From NCBI GenBank assembly GCA_964489845.1, contig CAZAZV010000002.1, forward strand, positions 1 through 64,000: a stretch of 64,000 nucleotides of DNA, given 5' to 3'. The position numbers were made by a program, and so were the translations under genes. The notes beneath the pieces were generated by a model. The model saw nothing but the letters and a program-made list of their open reading frames with translations, was not told the DNA's origin and did not search any database. This DNA is from GWA1-54-12 sp964489845. Lineage in GTDB: Bacteria; Patescibacteriota; Minisyncoccia; UBA6257; GWB1-50-10. Positions 41,460 to 49,447 of this stretch are shown here, in pieces (the first letter of the stretch is position 1; each line of letters begins with the position of its first letter).

Positions 41460-43379
41460 CTAGCAGGCGGAGAGTTTCAGTACTTTGACGAGTTTCGTAA
41501 GCGGAATGGTCGCGACGCAGCTCACACGGTCGGCCGCCCCGTAGTACACGAAGAGCGTGTCGCCGAGGAGCACTGTCCCGCAGGGGAACACAACGTTCGG
41601 CACATCGCCGCGCACCTCGTACGGCAGCTCCGGTTCCAGAATCGGATGGTCGGTGCGCCCAATAACTTCCACCGGATTTTTCAAATCCAAAAGCACGGCA
41701 CCGACCCGATACACGCGGTCCTCCGAAATGCCGTGATACAGGAGCACCCACCCCGCCTTCGTCTTCACGGGCGGTGCGGCGGCTCCCACCTTCACCGCAT
41801 CCCACCACCCTCGGCGCGGCGCGATCCACCGGTATTCCTCAAGCCACGCGTTGCCCGTGAACGCGAGTGAGCGGTTGAAACTCAAATCGATGTCATCTCC
41901 CCTCCGGTGCACGATGAGATACTTGCCGTCCACCTGCTCGGGGAAAACGAATGCGTCCTTGTCGTCGAAGTCCGGCGGCGAGAGCAGCACCGGCTTCGCC
42001 CATTTCCAGACGCGGGCGACGAAGTCGGCGGTGCGGAGAGAGGTGAGCGCGACGCGCGGCGGGTTCTTGCCGTCGAACGCGGTGTACGTGAGGTAGACGG
42101 TGTCGCCGATGCGCGTGAGGCGCGGGTCTTCGCAACCGGAGTTCGCGTGCGGAACGAGTTTCGTCTCAAACGGCTCGCGCGGCACGTACACAGGCTCGGC
42201 GCTCCGCTCATCAATGTGGATGCCGTCCGCGCTCACCGCGTGGCCGAAGACCGACGTGTTATCCTCCGACATCGCCCGGTACAGGAGGTGAACCTTCCCG
42301 TCGAGCACGAGTGCCGCCGGATTGAACGTCGATTTGCGCTCCCATCCGTGTCCGGTAATCGGCTCGATGATGGGATTCGTCTTCGCGCGCACGAGGCGCA
42401 CGTTCCGCTTCTCTTTCTCGCGCATCCCGTCGAGGAGAGATGAGAGTTTTATGGAAGCAAGCGCGCACACGGTGTCCGCGGCGCCGTAATACAACCGCAC
42501 CCGGTCGTTTTCCACGAGCGCGCCCGACGGAAACACCACGTTCGGCACCGAACCGATGCGCTCGTAGTATTCGTCGGGGAGGAGTATCGGCATCTCGGTG
42601 CGCGCGACAATCCTGCGCGGTTCCTTCAGGTCCAAGAGCACCGCCTCGACGGTGAAAAGCGCGCGTCCTGCGAAATAGCCGCGCACGTACGCGTAAAAGA
42701 TGAGCCAGCCGTATTTCGTCTTCACGGGCGGCGCTCCGTTCTCGATCAAATCCTGCGGCGAGCGCGCCAAGGGCAGCGCGTACTTCTCGAAATTCTGATG
42801 CCATTTGTTCCAGTACGCCTCGGACCAGATATCACTCGGCTTATTGAAGGGAACGACGCAAATCTTCTCAGGCGGCATATCGGTGTGCACCGTGAGAATT
42901 CCCCACAGCTTCCCGCCGATTTTCTCGGGGAAAAGCGCCATACCCTTCGCGTTGAACGGTGTGACGGGATGCTTCTCCGTCACCGTTTTCAAATCCTTGG
43001 AGAGCGCGACGCCCACCCGAATGCCATCAGCGCGGAAGGGATACGCGGAAAGCGCCGTATAAAAGACGTAGTAGGTCCCGTCGAGCTCGGTGACGCGCGG
43101 GTCCTCGCACCCGAATCGTTCCCACGGCTCCTCGGGAACGATAAATCGCCGCCGAGCGCCGAACGAAACGCCGTCGGTGCTCTGCGCGATACCGATGTCG
43201 GAAACCATCATCCGCGTTCCCGCAGCCGTGTGGTAATGCGGAAGCGAAAGGGCGCGGTAGAGGAGGTACGTGTACTTCCCCCGCTTCACGGGACAGCCGT
43301 TGAAAACAGCCGCCGCTTCCCACGGATGCTTTGGGTCCGGCGTCAGAATCGGATTGCGCGCTTCTCGTTTGATAACCAT
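41460..43379 (-). CDS. tandem GH130 protein (two glycoside-phosphorylase domains)
   Basis: 639 residues formed by two full GH130 five-blade propellers. Domain 1 (about 1-320) has FGCEDPR at 90-95 and domain 2 (about 325-639) has SGCEDPR at 415-420; the Asp is the family catalytic residue. Each copy also repeats the NVVFPSGA / NVVFPCGT and LYYGAAD / VYYGAAD blocks. GH130 enzymes are beta-mannoside phosphorylases or hydrolases. No signal peptide, so cytosolic. A duplication within one gene is unusual. Confidence 0.85.
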   Translation of the reverse strand: MVIKREARNPILTPDPKHPWEAAAVFNGCPVKRGKYTYLLYRALSLPHYHTAAGTRMMVSDIGIAQSTDGVSFGARRRFIVPEEPWERFGCEDPRVTELDGTYYVFYTALSAYPFRADGIRVGVALSKDLKTVTEKHPVTPFNAKGMALFPEKIGGKLWGILTVHTDMPPEKICVVPFNKPSDIWSEAYWNKWHQNFEKYALPLARSPQDLIENGAPPVKTKYGWLIFYAYVRGYFAGRALFTVEAVLLDLKEPRRIVARTEMPILLPDEYYERIGSVPNVVFPSGALVENDRVRLYYGAADTVCALASIKLSSLLDGMREKEKRNVRLVRAKTNPIIEPITGHGWERKSTFNPAALVLDGKVHLLYRAMSEDNTSVFGHAVSADGIHIDERSAEPVYVPREPFETKLVPHANSGCEDPRLTRIGDTVYLTYTAFDGKNPPRVALTSLRTADFVARVWKWAKPVLLSPPDFDDKDAFVFPEQVDGKYLIVHRRGDDIDLSFNRSLAFTGNAWLEEYRWIAPRRGWWDAVKVGAAAPPVKTKAGWVLLYHGISEDRVYRVGAVLLDLKNPVEVIGRTDHPILEPELPYEVRGDVPNVVFPCGTVLLGDTLFVYYGAADRVSCVATIPLTKLVKVLKLSAC

Positions 43380-43391
43380 ATGCCTGTCCCG

Positions 43392-44576
43392 CTATCGTAC
43401 CTCCAGGATGCGGCGCCGCAATGTCGGCCGCTTCTCGCGAGTCAACTCGTCCATGAACGTATCGAAATCGCCGTATGCGGCGCAGACATAGCTGTCGGCA
43501 CCGCCGTAGTAGAGATACAGCACGCCGTCCTTCACCACCGCACCGGACGCGTAGACAACGCCTCGCTTGAACCCGTCGTTTTCGTACACGGCATCCGGTT
43601 CCAGAATCGGTTCGGGCGCGCGATACAAAACGTGCGTCGGGTCTTCGAGGTCGAGAAGCATCGCTCCCACCTTGTACTTTCCCGGCTCATACTCGTCGAT
43701 GGCATGATAAAAGAGCAGCCACCCGCGCGGCGTCTTCAGGGGCGGCGCACCCGCGCCGCGCACAAACGTGTCCCACGAGTCGCGGCGGCGTCCCCCGCCG
43801 TATTCGCTCTCGATGTATTGCCCCGGCGGGAAATCGAGCGAGTCGAGATATGCGATGGAAATTGAGGGATTGATGCTGTGGAGCAAGGCGTACTTGCCGC
43901 GGATTTTCTCCGGAAACAAAACCCAATTCTTGTGCACCTGTCCCGGCGGAGAAATCAGCATTGGCGCTTTCCACGTCCACCGCTTGTGCAGAAAATCGTC
44001 GACGCCAATCGACGTAAGGCCGACGCGCAATCCGTCGTCGCACGCCGTGTACGTCATATAGAGCGTGTCTTCGCCTCCCACGCGAACGATGCGCGCATCT
44101 TCGCATCCGCCCCAACTCCCGCCGGAAGCGAACGAGTAAACGCTCCAGACACGGTCCTTCACCCGATGTTCGTATACCGGATGCGGGAGACGCTCGCGAA
44201 CAGTGAGACCGTCGGGTGACGAAGCGTACCCCAGCCGCGAAATGCCGTCTCCGCCGATCGCGCGATAGAGGAAATGGACGACGTCCGAGAGCGACACGAC
44301 GCCGGGATTGAATGTTTGCCACGCCTCCCAATCGTGCTGCGGCTCGGGAACGATGAGCGGGTTCTCTTCCGGTTTGACAAATCTGGTAAAGTACGACCGG
44401 GGTGCTCGAGTCGCTTTCTTTCTCACCACTCGGCGCGTTGTCCGCCGGGATACTCGAGATGTTTTCGTGCGAGATGTTCGGGGTGTCTTCTTTCGGGACA
44501 CCCGGGATGGTTTCCTCCTGCTGATTGTTTTCTTTTTAGCCAACTTTTTAACAATCCTCTGCGAGGTATCCTTCAT
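43392..44576 (-). CDS. GH130-family glycoside phosphorylase with basic N-terminal tail
   Basis: 394 residues. Residues 1-60 are an Arg/Lys/Ser/Thr-rich tail (RKKTPRTSRTKTSRVSRR), then one GH130 propeller with GGCEDARIVRVGG and LYLYYGGADSYVC. The catalytic Asp is kept, although Pro of the CEDPR motif is Ala. The start is the ATG after the TATAAT (44597-44592 region); an upstream ATG overlaps that box. First gene of the mannoside cluster. Confidence 0.8.
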   Translation of the reverse strand: MKDTSQRIVKKLAKKKTISRRKPSRVSRKKTPRTSRTKTSRVSRRTTRRVVRKKATRAPRSYFTRFVKPEENPLIVPEPQHDWEAWQTFNPGVVSLSDVVHFLYRAIGGDGISRLGYASSPDGLTVRERLPHPVYEHRVKDRVWSVYSFASGGSWGGCEDARIVRVGGEDTLYMTYTACDDGLRVGLTSIGVDDFLHKRWTWKAPMLISPPGQVHKNWVLFPEKIRGKYALLHSINPSISIAYLDSLDFPPGQYIESEYGGGRRRDSWDTFVRGAGAPPLKTPRGWLLFYHAIDEYEPGKYKVGAMLLDLEDPTHVLYRAPEPILEPDAVYENDGFKRGVVYASGAVVKDGVLYLYYGGADSYVCAAYGDFDTFMDELTREKRPTLRRRILEVR

Positions 44577-44620
44577 GATGCTTCTCATTATATCACACGT
44601 ATGGTAAGGTAAGTTTTTGT

Positions 44621-45085
44621 ATGGTTGTGGATATCGTAAAGACGTTCCTGCTCTCGATGCTCCCCATCGGAGAGCTGCGCGCGTCGCTCCCCGTGGCGCT
44701 CGCGGCATACCATCTCCCGCTCCCCGCCGCCTATCTCGCGGCGGTCGCGGGCAACATCGTACCGGTTGTCGTACTGCTCTGCTCGCTTGATGCCATCGTG
44801 AACTACTTCTCGGCGAAATTTTCTTTCTGCAAGCGTTTCTTCGAGAAACTCTTCGAAAAAACAGGCAAAAGGCACTCGAAAGAATTCGAGCTTTTCAAGG
44901 CATTCGCGCTCTTCGTCATCACCGCGATGCCGCTTCCCGTCGTGGGCGGCGCGTGGACGGCAACGCTCGCCGCATTCGTCCTCCGTATTCCTCCGCGCAA
45001 AGCGATTCCGCTCATCTCGCTCGGCATCGCGGTCGCCGGCATTATCGTCGCCTTCTTCACGTACGGCGTGGAAAGAATTTTCTGA
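44621..45085 (+). CDS. small multidrug-export-family membrane protein
   Basis: 154 residues with four hydrophobic segments. PIGELRASLPVALAAYHLPLP and ITAMPLPVVGGAWTATLAAFVL match the COG2426 (Sm_multidrug_ex) pattern. The name is historical; substrate and function are not established. Divergent from the GH130 cluster. Confidence 0.75.
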   Translation: MVVDIVKTFLLSMLPIGELRASLPVALAAYHLPLPAAYLAAVAGNIVPVVVLLCSLDAIVNYFSAKFSFCKRFFEKLFEKTGKRHSKEFELFKAFALFVITAMPLPVVGGAWTATLAAFVLRIPPRKAIPLISLGIAVAGIIVAFFTYGVERIF

Positions 45086-45105
45086 CACCGATATAATCAA
45101 ATTAC

Positions 45106-45489
45106 ATGGGAAAAAAGCAGAAACAGTTTGCGCTCTGGGGTGTCGCAGGCGTTCTCCTCGCCGGTTTCGTCGGATGGCAGATATACGTGGCGCATGAACC
45201 GGGCAAGTACGACGCATTCGCGGCGTGTCTCAAAGATAAAGGCGCCACGTTCTACGGCGCGTTCTGGTGTCCGCACTGTCACGACCAGAAGAACCTCTTC
45301 GGAAATTCCGCGCGGCTGCTCCCGTATGTAGAATGCTCGACGCCCGACGGGCAAGGTGAGCTCCCCGCCTGCAACGCGCAAAACATCCAGGAATATCCAA
45401 CATGGGTCTTCGCGGACGGCTCGCGGCAAACCGGCGTCATGTCGCTCGAGGACCTTTCCCAAAAAACGGGCTGCTCACTCCCCCAATAA
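45106..45489 (+). CDS. membrane-anchored thioredoxin-like protein (CPHC)
   Basis: 127 residues. One N-terminal span (LWGVAGVLLAGFVGWQIYV), then a thioredoxin fold with Cys55-Pro-His-Cys58 in GAFWCPHCHDQKNLF and further cysteines. The layout matches the thioredoxin-like partner found with VKOR/DsbB oxidases, so it probably forms disulfides outside the membrane. The stop overlaps the next start (TAATG). A TATAAT lies 8 nt before the ATG. Confidence 0.8.
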   Translation: MGKKQKQFALWGVAGVLLAGFVGWQIYVAHEPGKYDAFAACLKDKGATFYGAFWCPHCHDQKNLFGNSARLLPYVECSTPDGQGELPACNAQNIQEYPTWVFADGSRQTGVMSLEDLSQKTGCSLPQ

Positions 45490-46043
45490 TGATTAACTTC
45501 GTAAACCTCATACTCGCTGCCGGCGCCGTCGGCGGACAGATTTTCATCGTCCTCCTCGCCGTCTCGCTCATAACCAGCACGAACCGCGCCCTCGTTGCGT
45601 GGGTGGGTGGGCGCGCCATGCCCCTTTCATTCCTCGTCGCGTGCTTCGCGACGCTCGGCAGTTTGTTCTACTCGGCAATCGCCCACTACCTGCCGTGCGA
45701 GCTTTGCTGGGTCGAGCGGGCTGTGCTCTATCCGCAGATTCCGCTCTTCGGTGCGGCGTTTCTCAAGAAATTCAAAACATCGAAACACGTCGCGAACATC
45801 GGCATCGCGCTCTCGTTCATCGGGGCGCTCGTCTCCGCCTACCACTCGCTCCTCCAGATGGGAGTCGTCTCCGGTGGCTTGTGCGCCGCACTCGGTCCCG
45901 TCTCGTGCGCGAAGGTGTACGTGCTGGAATTCGGCTACATCACGATGCCGCTCATGGCATGCACCGCGTTCCTGCTCGTCGCGGTACTCCTCTTCGCAAA
46001 AAAATCCGTTGACAAGCGCGCCATCGCGGACTACGCTTCGTGA
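45489..46043 (+). CDS. DsbB-like disulfide oxidoreductase
   Basis: 184 residues with four membrane spans. Cys70-Glu-Leu-Cys73 in YLPCELCWVERAVLYPQ is the DsbB CxxC, and Cys132 and Cys140 form the second pair (GLCAALGPVSC). It would reoxidise the upstream thioredoxin-like protein using quinone, although no respiratory chain genes lie in the window. An N-terminal extension of one further span precedes the family core. Confidence 0.85.
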   Translation: MINFVNLILAAGAVGGQIFIVLLAVSLITSTNRALVAWVGGRAMPLSFLVACFATLGSLFYSAIAHYLPCELCWVERAVLYPQIPLFGAAFLKKFKTSKHVANIGIALSFIGALVSAYHSLLQMGVVSGGLCAALGPVSCAKVYVLEFGYITMPLMACTAFLLVAVLLFAKKSVDKRAIADYAS

Positions 46044-46072
46044 TAGAAATTTAAGCAGAGGAGGGTAAGGAA

Positions 46073-46531
46073 ATGACCGAAGTGTGGTGCGCCGACGACC
46101 TCAGGCGTCTCGGGAAAGCGCGTTCCTATACCGAGCTGCTCGCCGTTGCTCTCGAAGTGGCGCGACGGCTGCCGACCCCCGTATCCGAAGTATGCGGTCC
46201 GGTCACGACGGGCGGAAAGGGTTCCCTCACGGAAAATCTCAAGTGGTTCGGGAAAGCGATCGAGTATCTGAAAGAAGGCGGACACAACGTGTTCGACCAG
46301 CGCCCGGTGGAACCCCACCTGCAGCGCCTTACGTACGACGCCCCGGCAGACGGCTATCCCGTAAGCATCCTGTACGATTTCTACCTCCCGCTCTTCGAGT
46401 CGGGTGCGATACACCGGATGCACTTCATGCCGGAATGGGAAACATCCGTCGGAGCCCGCTGGGAACGGGAACAGGCCGAACGCTTAGGCATCGAAATCAT
46501 CGACTTCCCCTTTAATTGGGATCCTATCTAA
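46073..46531 (+). CDS. nucleoside 2-deoxyribosyltransferase-like protein
   Basis: 152 residues. CGPVTTGGKGSLTENLKWFGKAI, then FMPEWETSVGARWEREQAERLG and the end IEIIDFPFNW resemble the DUF4406/deoxyribosyltransferase-like fold, in which a GW-x-x-S-x-GA-x-x-E pattern is typical. The catalytic Glu assignment is uncertain. A strong AGGAGG lies 11 nt before the ATG, unlike the leaderless neighbours. Confidence 0.5.
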   Translation: MTEVWCADDLRRLGKARSYTELLAVALEVARRLPTPVSEVCGPVTTGGKGSLTENLKWFGKAIEYLKEGGHNVFDQRPVEPHLQRLTYDAPADGYPVSILYDFYLPLFESGAIHRMHFMPEWETSVGARWEREQAERLGIEIIDFPFNWDPI

Positions 46532-46533
46532 AC

Positions 46534-46564
46534 AAATCCGCCGAGTGGCTTCACTCGGCGGTTT
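46534..46564 (+). terminator. terminator after the 46.1-kb gene
   Basis: Stem with 12-bp arms (AAATCCGCCGAGTG) and a GCTT loop, ending in TTT. Confidence 0.75.
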
Positions 46565-46613
46565 CCATGCTCCCCCTATCCGGCCTTTGCGCCCCTCAAC
46601 GAGTATATCAGTT

Positions 46614-46798
46614 ATATGAGTGCGGCTAGCGAGACGCTCGCCGGAAAACAGGCTCGCTATCGGACAAGAGTTCCGCTTCGGCGGAACTCTTCCAGAAACC
46701 CACGGTTTCCGGCTCTCGTCGCTCCGCTCCTCGCTGCTTTCCTCAACGGAAGGGGTTCAGTAGCTCCCCTTCCGACTCATCCCCCGTTCGATTCTCGC
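46614..46798 (+). repeat. hairpin-rich element E2 with tRNA-Gly end fragments
   Basis: Starts with a direct copy of the tRNA-Gly 3' end (TGCGGCTAGCGAG, 46621-46633). A chain of hairpins follows (AGAGTTCCGCTTCGGCGGAACTCT; AGAAACCCACGGTTTCC; GGAAGGGGTTCAGTAGCTCCCCTTCC). It ends with an inverted copy of the adjoining T-arm segment (GTTCGATTCTCGC, 46785-46797). A 58-nt block is shared with E1 near fusA. Confidence 0.7.
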
Positions 46799-46811
46799 AA
46801 TCCATGACAAA

Positions 46812-46850
46812 AGATATGAAAACACCCCGTAACGGGGTGTTTTCATATCT
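46812..46850 (-). terminator. terminator after tRNA-Gly
   Basis: Perfect 39-nt hairpin (arms AGATATGAAAACACCCCGT / ACGGGGTGTTTTCATATCT) directly after the tRNA 3' end. Confidence 0.75.
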
Positions 46851-46851
46851 G

Positions 46852-46922
46852 TGCGGCTAGCGAGAATCGAACTCGCGCCTGCTGCTTGGGAAGCAGCCGT
46901 CCTGCCACTAAACGATAGCCGC
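46852..46922 (-). tRNA. tRNA-Gly (CCC)
   Basis: A 71-nt cloverleaf on the minus strand. Acceptor GCGGCTA/TAGCCGC, D arm GTTTAGTGGCAGGAC, anticodon arm GCTGC-TTCCCAA-GCAGC with anticodon CCC, T arm GCGAG-TTCGATT-CTCGC, discriminator A. The 3' CCA is not encoded. Confidence 0.95.
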
Positions 46923-46930
46923 CATAATTC

Positions 46931-47032
46931 TCGAAATCTCCGATTTCGCTAGAATTATGAGCGTCCCGTTACGCGGGACTTCACAACTCCTCGAAATCTC
47001 CGATTTCGCTAGAATTATGAGCGTCCCGTTAC
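46931..47032. repeat. two tandem 60-nt repeats containing hairpins
   Basis: About 42 nt are identical at 46931-46972 and 46991-47032. Each holds an imperfect palindrome (GAAATCTCCGATTTC with AATTC/GAATT outside) and a CGTCCCGTTACGCGGGAC-type hairpin. Between tRNA-Gly and metG. Only two units, so not a CRISPR array. Confidence 0.7.
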
Positions 47033-47045
47033 TTGCGGGACCTCA

Positions 47046-48686
47046 TCATTCTGTTTTGCCAATCTCGATTTTTTCAAACAACGATTCAACCTTCCCTATA
47101 GTAGCCCGTTTCAGGGCATCGCGTAAATCGCCCGCCGCATCGTCTTTCCAGTCGGGGAACTCGACGCCGGTCATACGAGCGAGCTTCTCCACGGTGTCCG
47201 GGAGAAGCGGTGCGAGCGTGAGCTGCAGCGCGAGAACGATGAAAAGGGCGTTTCCGACGATCGCTTCCTTTTCGTCTCCCTCTTTTTTCCATGGCGACGC
47301 GCCGGTGAGGTACTTGTTTCCGAAATCGGAGAGCGCGAGGACGGCGTTCAGGTACTCCCGGAACGATACGCGCTCGAGCGCATGCTCGGCTTCGTGAACC
47401 CGCCGCTCGACCTCGGCTGCAACCGCCGCATTGACGCTTCCGCCGAGCGTCATGCCCGCCGCGAGCGTGAGTGTCCGGTTCACGAAGTTCCCGAGATTGC
47501 CGATGAGCACGTTGTTGTGCTTCTCCGCGAAATCGCTCCAGCCGAAACTCGTGTCTGCATACTCCGGCATAATGTACGTGAGATAGAAGCGCACGGCATC
47601 ACGCCCGTGTTTCGCGACAAACTCGCGCGAATCAACGGTGACTCCCCTGCTTTTGGAAAACTGTTTGCCGCCGAGCGTGAGGAACTGGTTGATGGAGACG
47701 ACATCGGGAAGATGCAGGCGCTCGTCGTACCCGTGGAGTTCCGCGGGCCAAAACATCGTGTGAAACGGTAGATTGTCCTTGCCCATAAAATAGTAGTGCG
47801 CCGCGAGGTCGCTGTACCACCACTCCTTCCAGTCGCCGTTCCCGCGCTCACTCCACTCGCGCGATGCGGTGTAGTATCCCATCACCGCTTCCCACCAGAC
47901 GTAAAACCGCTTGTGCTCGATGTCGTCAATTCGCTCTGCGGGAGAAATGGCATCGACGGGAAATGGGACGCCCCACTCGATGTTCCTGCTGAACGCCCGC
48001 GCTTCGAGCCCGCGCTCGAGCCATGCTTCCGTCTCGCACCGCACCCACTCTTTCCATTGCCCCGCGTGCTTCTGCACGTACGATTCAATAAACGGCTGCA
48101 GTTTCTTGAGGTCGAAGAAATAGTGTTCGCTCGCCTTGAGTTCAACTGGTTCCCCGCTCAGTGTACTCTTCGGTTCTTTGAGCTCGCCTTCCCCGATGAC
48201 GCGTCCGCACGTATCGCACTGGTCGCTGCGCGCTCCTACTGCGCCGCAGTACGGACACACGCCTTCGACATATCGGTCGGGCAAAAATTTCTCCGCCTTC
48301 GGGTCGTAATATTGTTCCCGCGTATCTTTAAAGAGATATCCCTTCGCGAGAAAGCTCAGGAAAAATTCCTGCGCCAGCTTCTGATGGTTCTCGGTTGCCG
48401 TCTTCGTAAACAAATCGAAACTGATGCCCACCTCCTCGAACAGTTTGACGTGCCTCGGGTGGTACTCGTCGACGATATCCTGCGGTGAGACACCCCGTTT
48501 GTCCGCCTCGACGGTCGTCGGCGTACCGTAACAATCGGAACCGGATACCATAAGTACCCGGTTTCCCCGCAAGCGCGAGAAGCGCGCGAATATGTCGGCG
48601 GGCAAGAGGTAACCCGCGAGGTGCCCGACATGCAAGTCACCATTCACATACGGCCACGCGACGCCGATAAAAATGTGCCGCTTCAT
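47046..48686 (-). CDS. metG: methionyl-tRNA synthetase, without C-terminal tRNA-binding domain
   Basis: 546 residues. HIGH-type signature is HVGHLAGYLLPADI, the KMSKS-type is QFSKSRG, and the zinc knuckle has CPYCGAVGARSDQCDTCG. The anticodon-binding helical bundle is complete, but no EMAPII/Trbp111-like domain follows; a free-standing domain of that kind lies at 61.5 kb and may serve in trans. The start MKRHIFIGVAWPYVNG is the conserved one. The upstream gap carries a structured RNA candidate. Confidence 0.97.
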   Translation of the reverse strand: MKRHIFIGVAWPYVNGDLHVGHLAGYLLPADIFARFSRLRGNRVLMVSGSDCYGTPTTVEADKRGVSPQDIVDEYHPRHVKLFEEVGISFDLFTKTATENHQKLAQEFFLSFLAKGYLFKDTREQYYDPKAEKFLPDRYVEGVCPYCGAVGARSDQCDTCGRVIGEGELKEPKSTLSGEPVELKASEHYFFDLKKLQPFIESYVQKHAGQWKEWVRCETEAWLERGLEARAFSRNIEWGVPFPVDAISPAERIDDIEHKRFYVWWEAVMGYYTASREWSERGNGDWKEWWYSDLAAHYYFMGKDNLPFHTMFWPAELHGYDERLHLPDVVSINQFLTLGGKQFSKSRGVTVDSREFVAKHGRDAVRFYLTYIMPEYADTSFGWSDFAEKHNNVLIGNLGNFVNRTLTLAAGMTLGGSVNAAVAAEVERRVHEAEHALERVSFREYLNAVLALSDFGNKYLTGASPWKKEGDEKEAIVGNALFIVLALQLTLAPLLPDTVEKLARMTGVEFPDWKDDAAGDLRDALKRATIGKVESLFEKIEIGKTE

Positions 48687-48699
48687 CCCGATAGGTAAC

Positions 48700-48844
48700 A
48701 AAAAGGTCCCGCTCTGAGATTTACCCGGACTGACGCCAGGTGGGTTTCCGCAGCGGCAGATCCCTGAACGAATCAGCGAATCGGCGCGATAATAGGAATC
48801 CCTGAGGTAATTGTTTTTGATCCGAAATCTGAAAAGCGAGACCT
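48700..48844 (-). ncRNA. candidate structured RNA between ndk and metG
   Basis: A promoter at 48850-48872 (TTGGTG, 17-nt spacer, TATACT on the minus strand) predicts an RNA starting near 48844. Its 5' segment GGTCTCGCT (48843-48835) pairs with AGCGGGACC (48713-48705), extended by AGATTT with AAATCT, and is followed by UUUUU (48704-48700). So the whole 145 nt would be a closed-stem RNA ending in a terminator, 14 nt before metG. It could be a 6S-like regulatory RNA or a metG attenuator. T-box and SAM riboswitch motifs were not found. Confidence 0.5.
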
Positions 48845-48861
48845 CTCCCAGTATACCACCG

Positions 48862-49443
48862 CTACTCGTCAACACCAAACCGCTTGTAGTCGAAGGCGGG
48901 GATTTCCCCGAACCAGTGCGCCATCTCGTGTGCCGCCTCCTCCTTGGTTTCCGAGGCGTGGACGAGGTTCATGACCGCCCGTTTTTCGGCATTCGCCAAA
49001 ACGGGCGAATCTATCGAGAAATCGCCCCGTATAGTGCCCATATCGGCGGTCGAGGGTATCGTCGGACCGGCGATTTTACGCACCACATCCACGGCATGCA
49101 GGCCCTGGACTACCATTTTCACGAGGGGAGCTGAAACCATGTAGTCAACGAGCCACTTCCGCACCTGTGTCCCGATTTCGAGAGGGTCGGCCGTGCCGAG
49201 TTCTTTGAGGGGGTCGACGCCCTGCTGCTTGTATGTGCCGAGCGTTTTCTCGCCGAGGCGTTTCACCCACGCCTCATCCTTCGGATAGTGGGCGTCAATT
49301 GCTTCGCGTGTCGGCCGGAACATCTCCAGGGCGACGATCTTCAAATCGCGCTGCTCGAAGCGGCGGATGATTTCGCCGATGAGCCCCTTCCGCACCCCGT
49401 CGGGCTTCACCAGCACGAATGTTTTTTCTTCTTTTGGACTCAT
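48862..49443 (-). CDS. ndk: nucleoside diphosphate kinase, long form
   Basis: 193 residues, about 50 longer than usual. FVLVKPDGVRKGLIGEIIRRFE and VVQGLHAVDVVRKIAGPT are family blocks; the catalytic His is in MNLVHASETKEEA. An insertion of about 40 residues (about 60-95: KRLGEKTLGTYKQQGVDPLK and neighbours) resembles that of archaeal or CPR forms. It balances NTP pools. It is 4 nt after aspS. Confidence 0.93.
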   Translation of the reverse strand: MSPKEEKTFVLVKPDGVRKGLIGEIIRRFEQRDLKIVALEMFRPTREAIDAHYPKDEAWVKRLGEKTLGTYKQQGVDPLKELGTADPLEIGTQVRKWLVDYMVSAPLVKMVVQGLHAVDVVRKIAGPTIPSTADMGTIRGDFSIDSPVLANAEKRAVMNLVHASETKEEAAHEMAHWFGEIPAFDYKRFGVDE

Positions 49444-49447
49444 GGTT

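Noticed and set aside
46931..47032. Possible CRISPR array
   Set aside because: Only two repeats, no spacers of uniform size and no cas genes nearby.
48700..48844. T-box or SAM riboswitch for metG
   Set aside because: No AGGGTGG-type antiterminator or SAM core motif was found; the closed-stem RNA was kept as an unclassified candidate.
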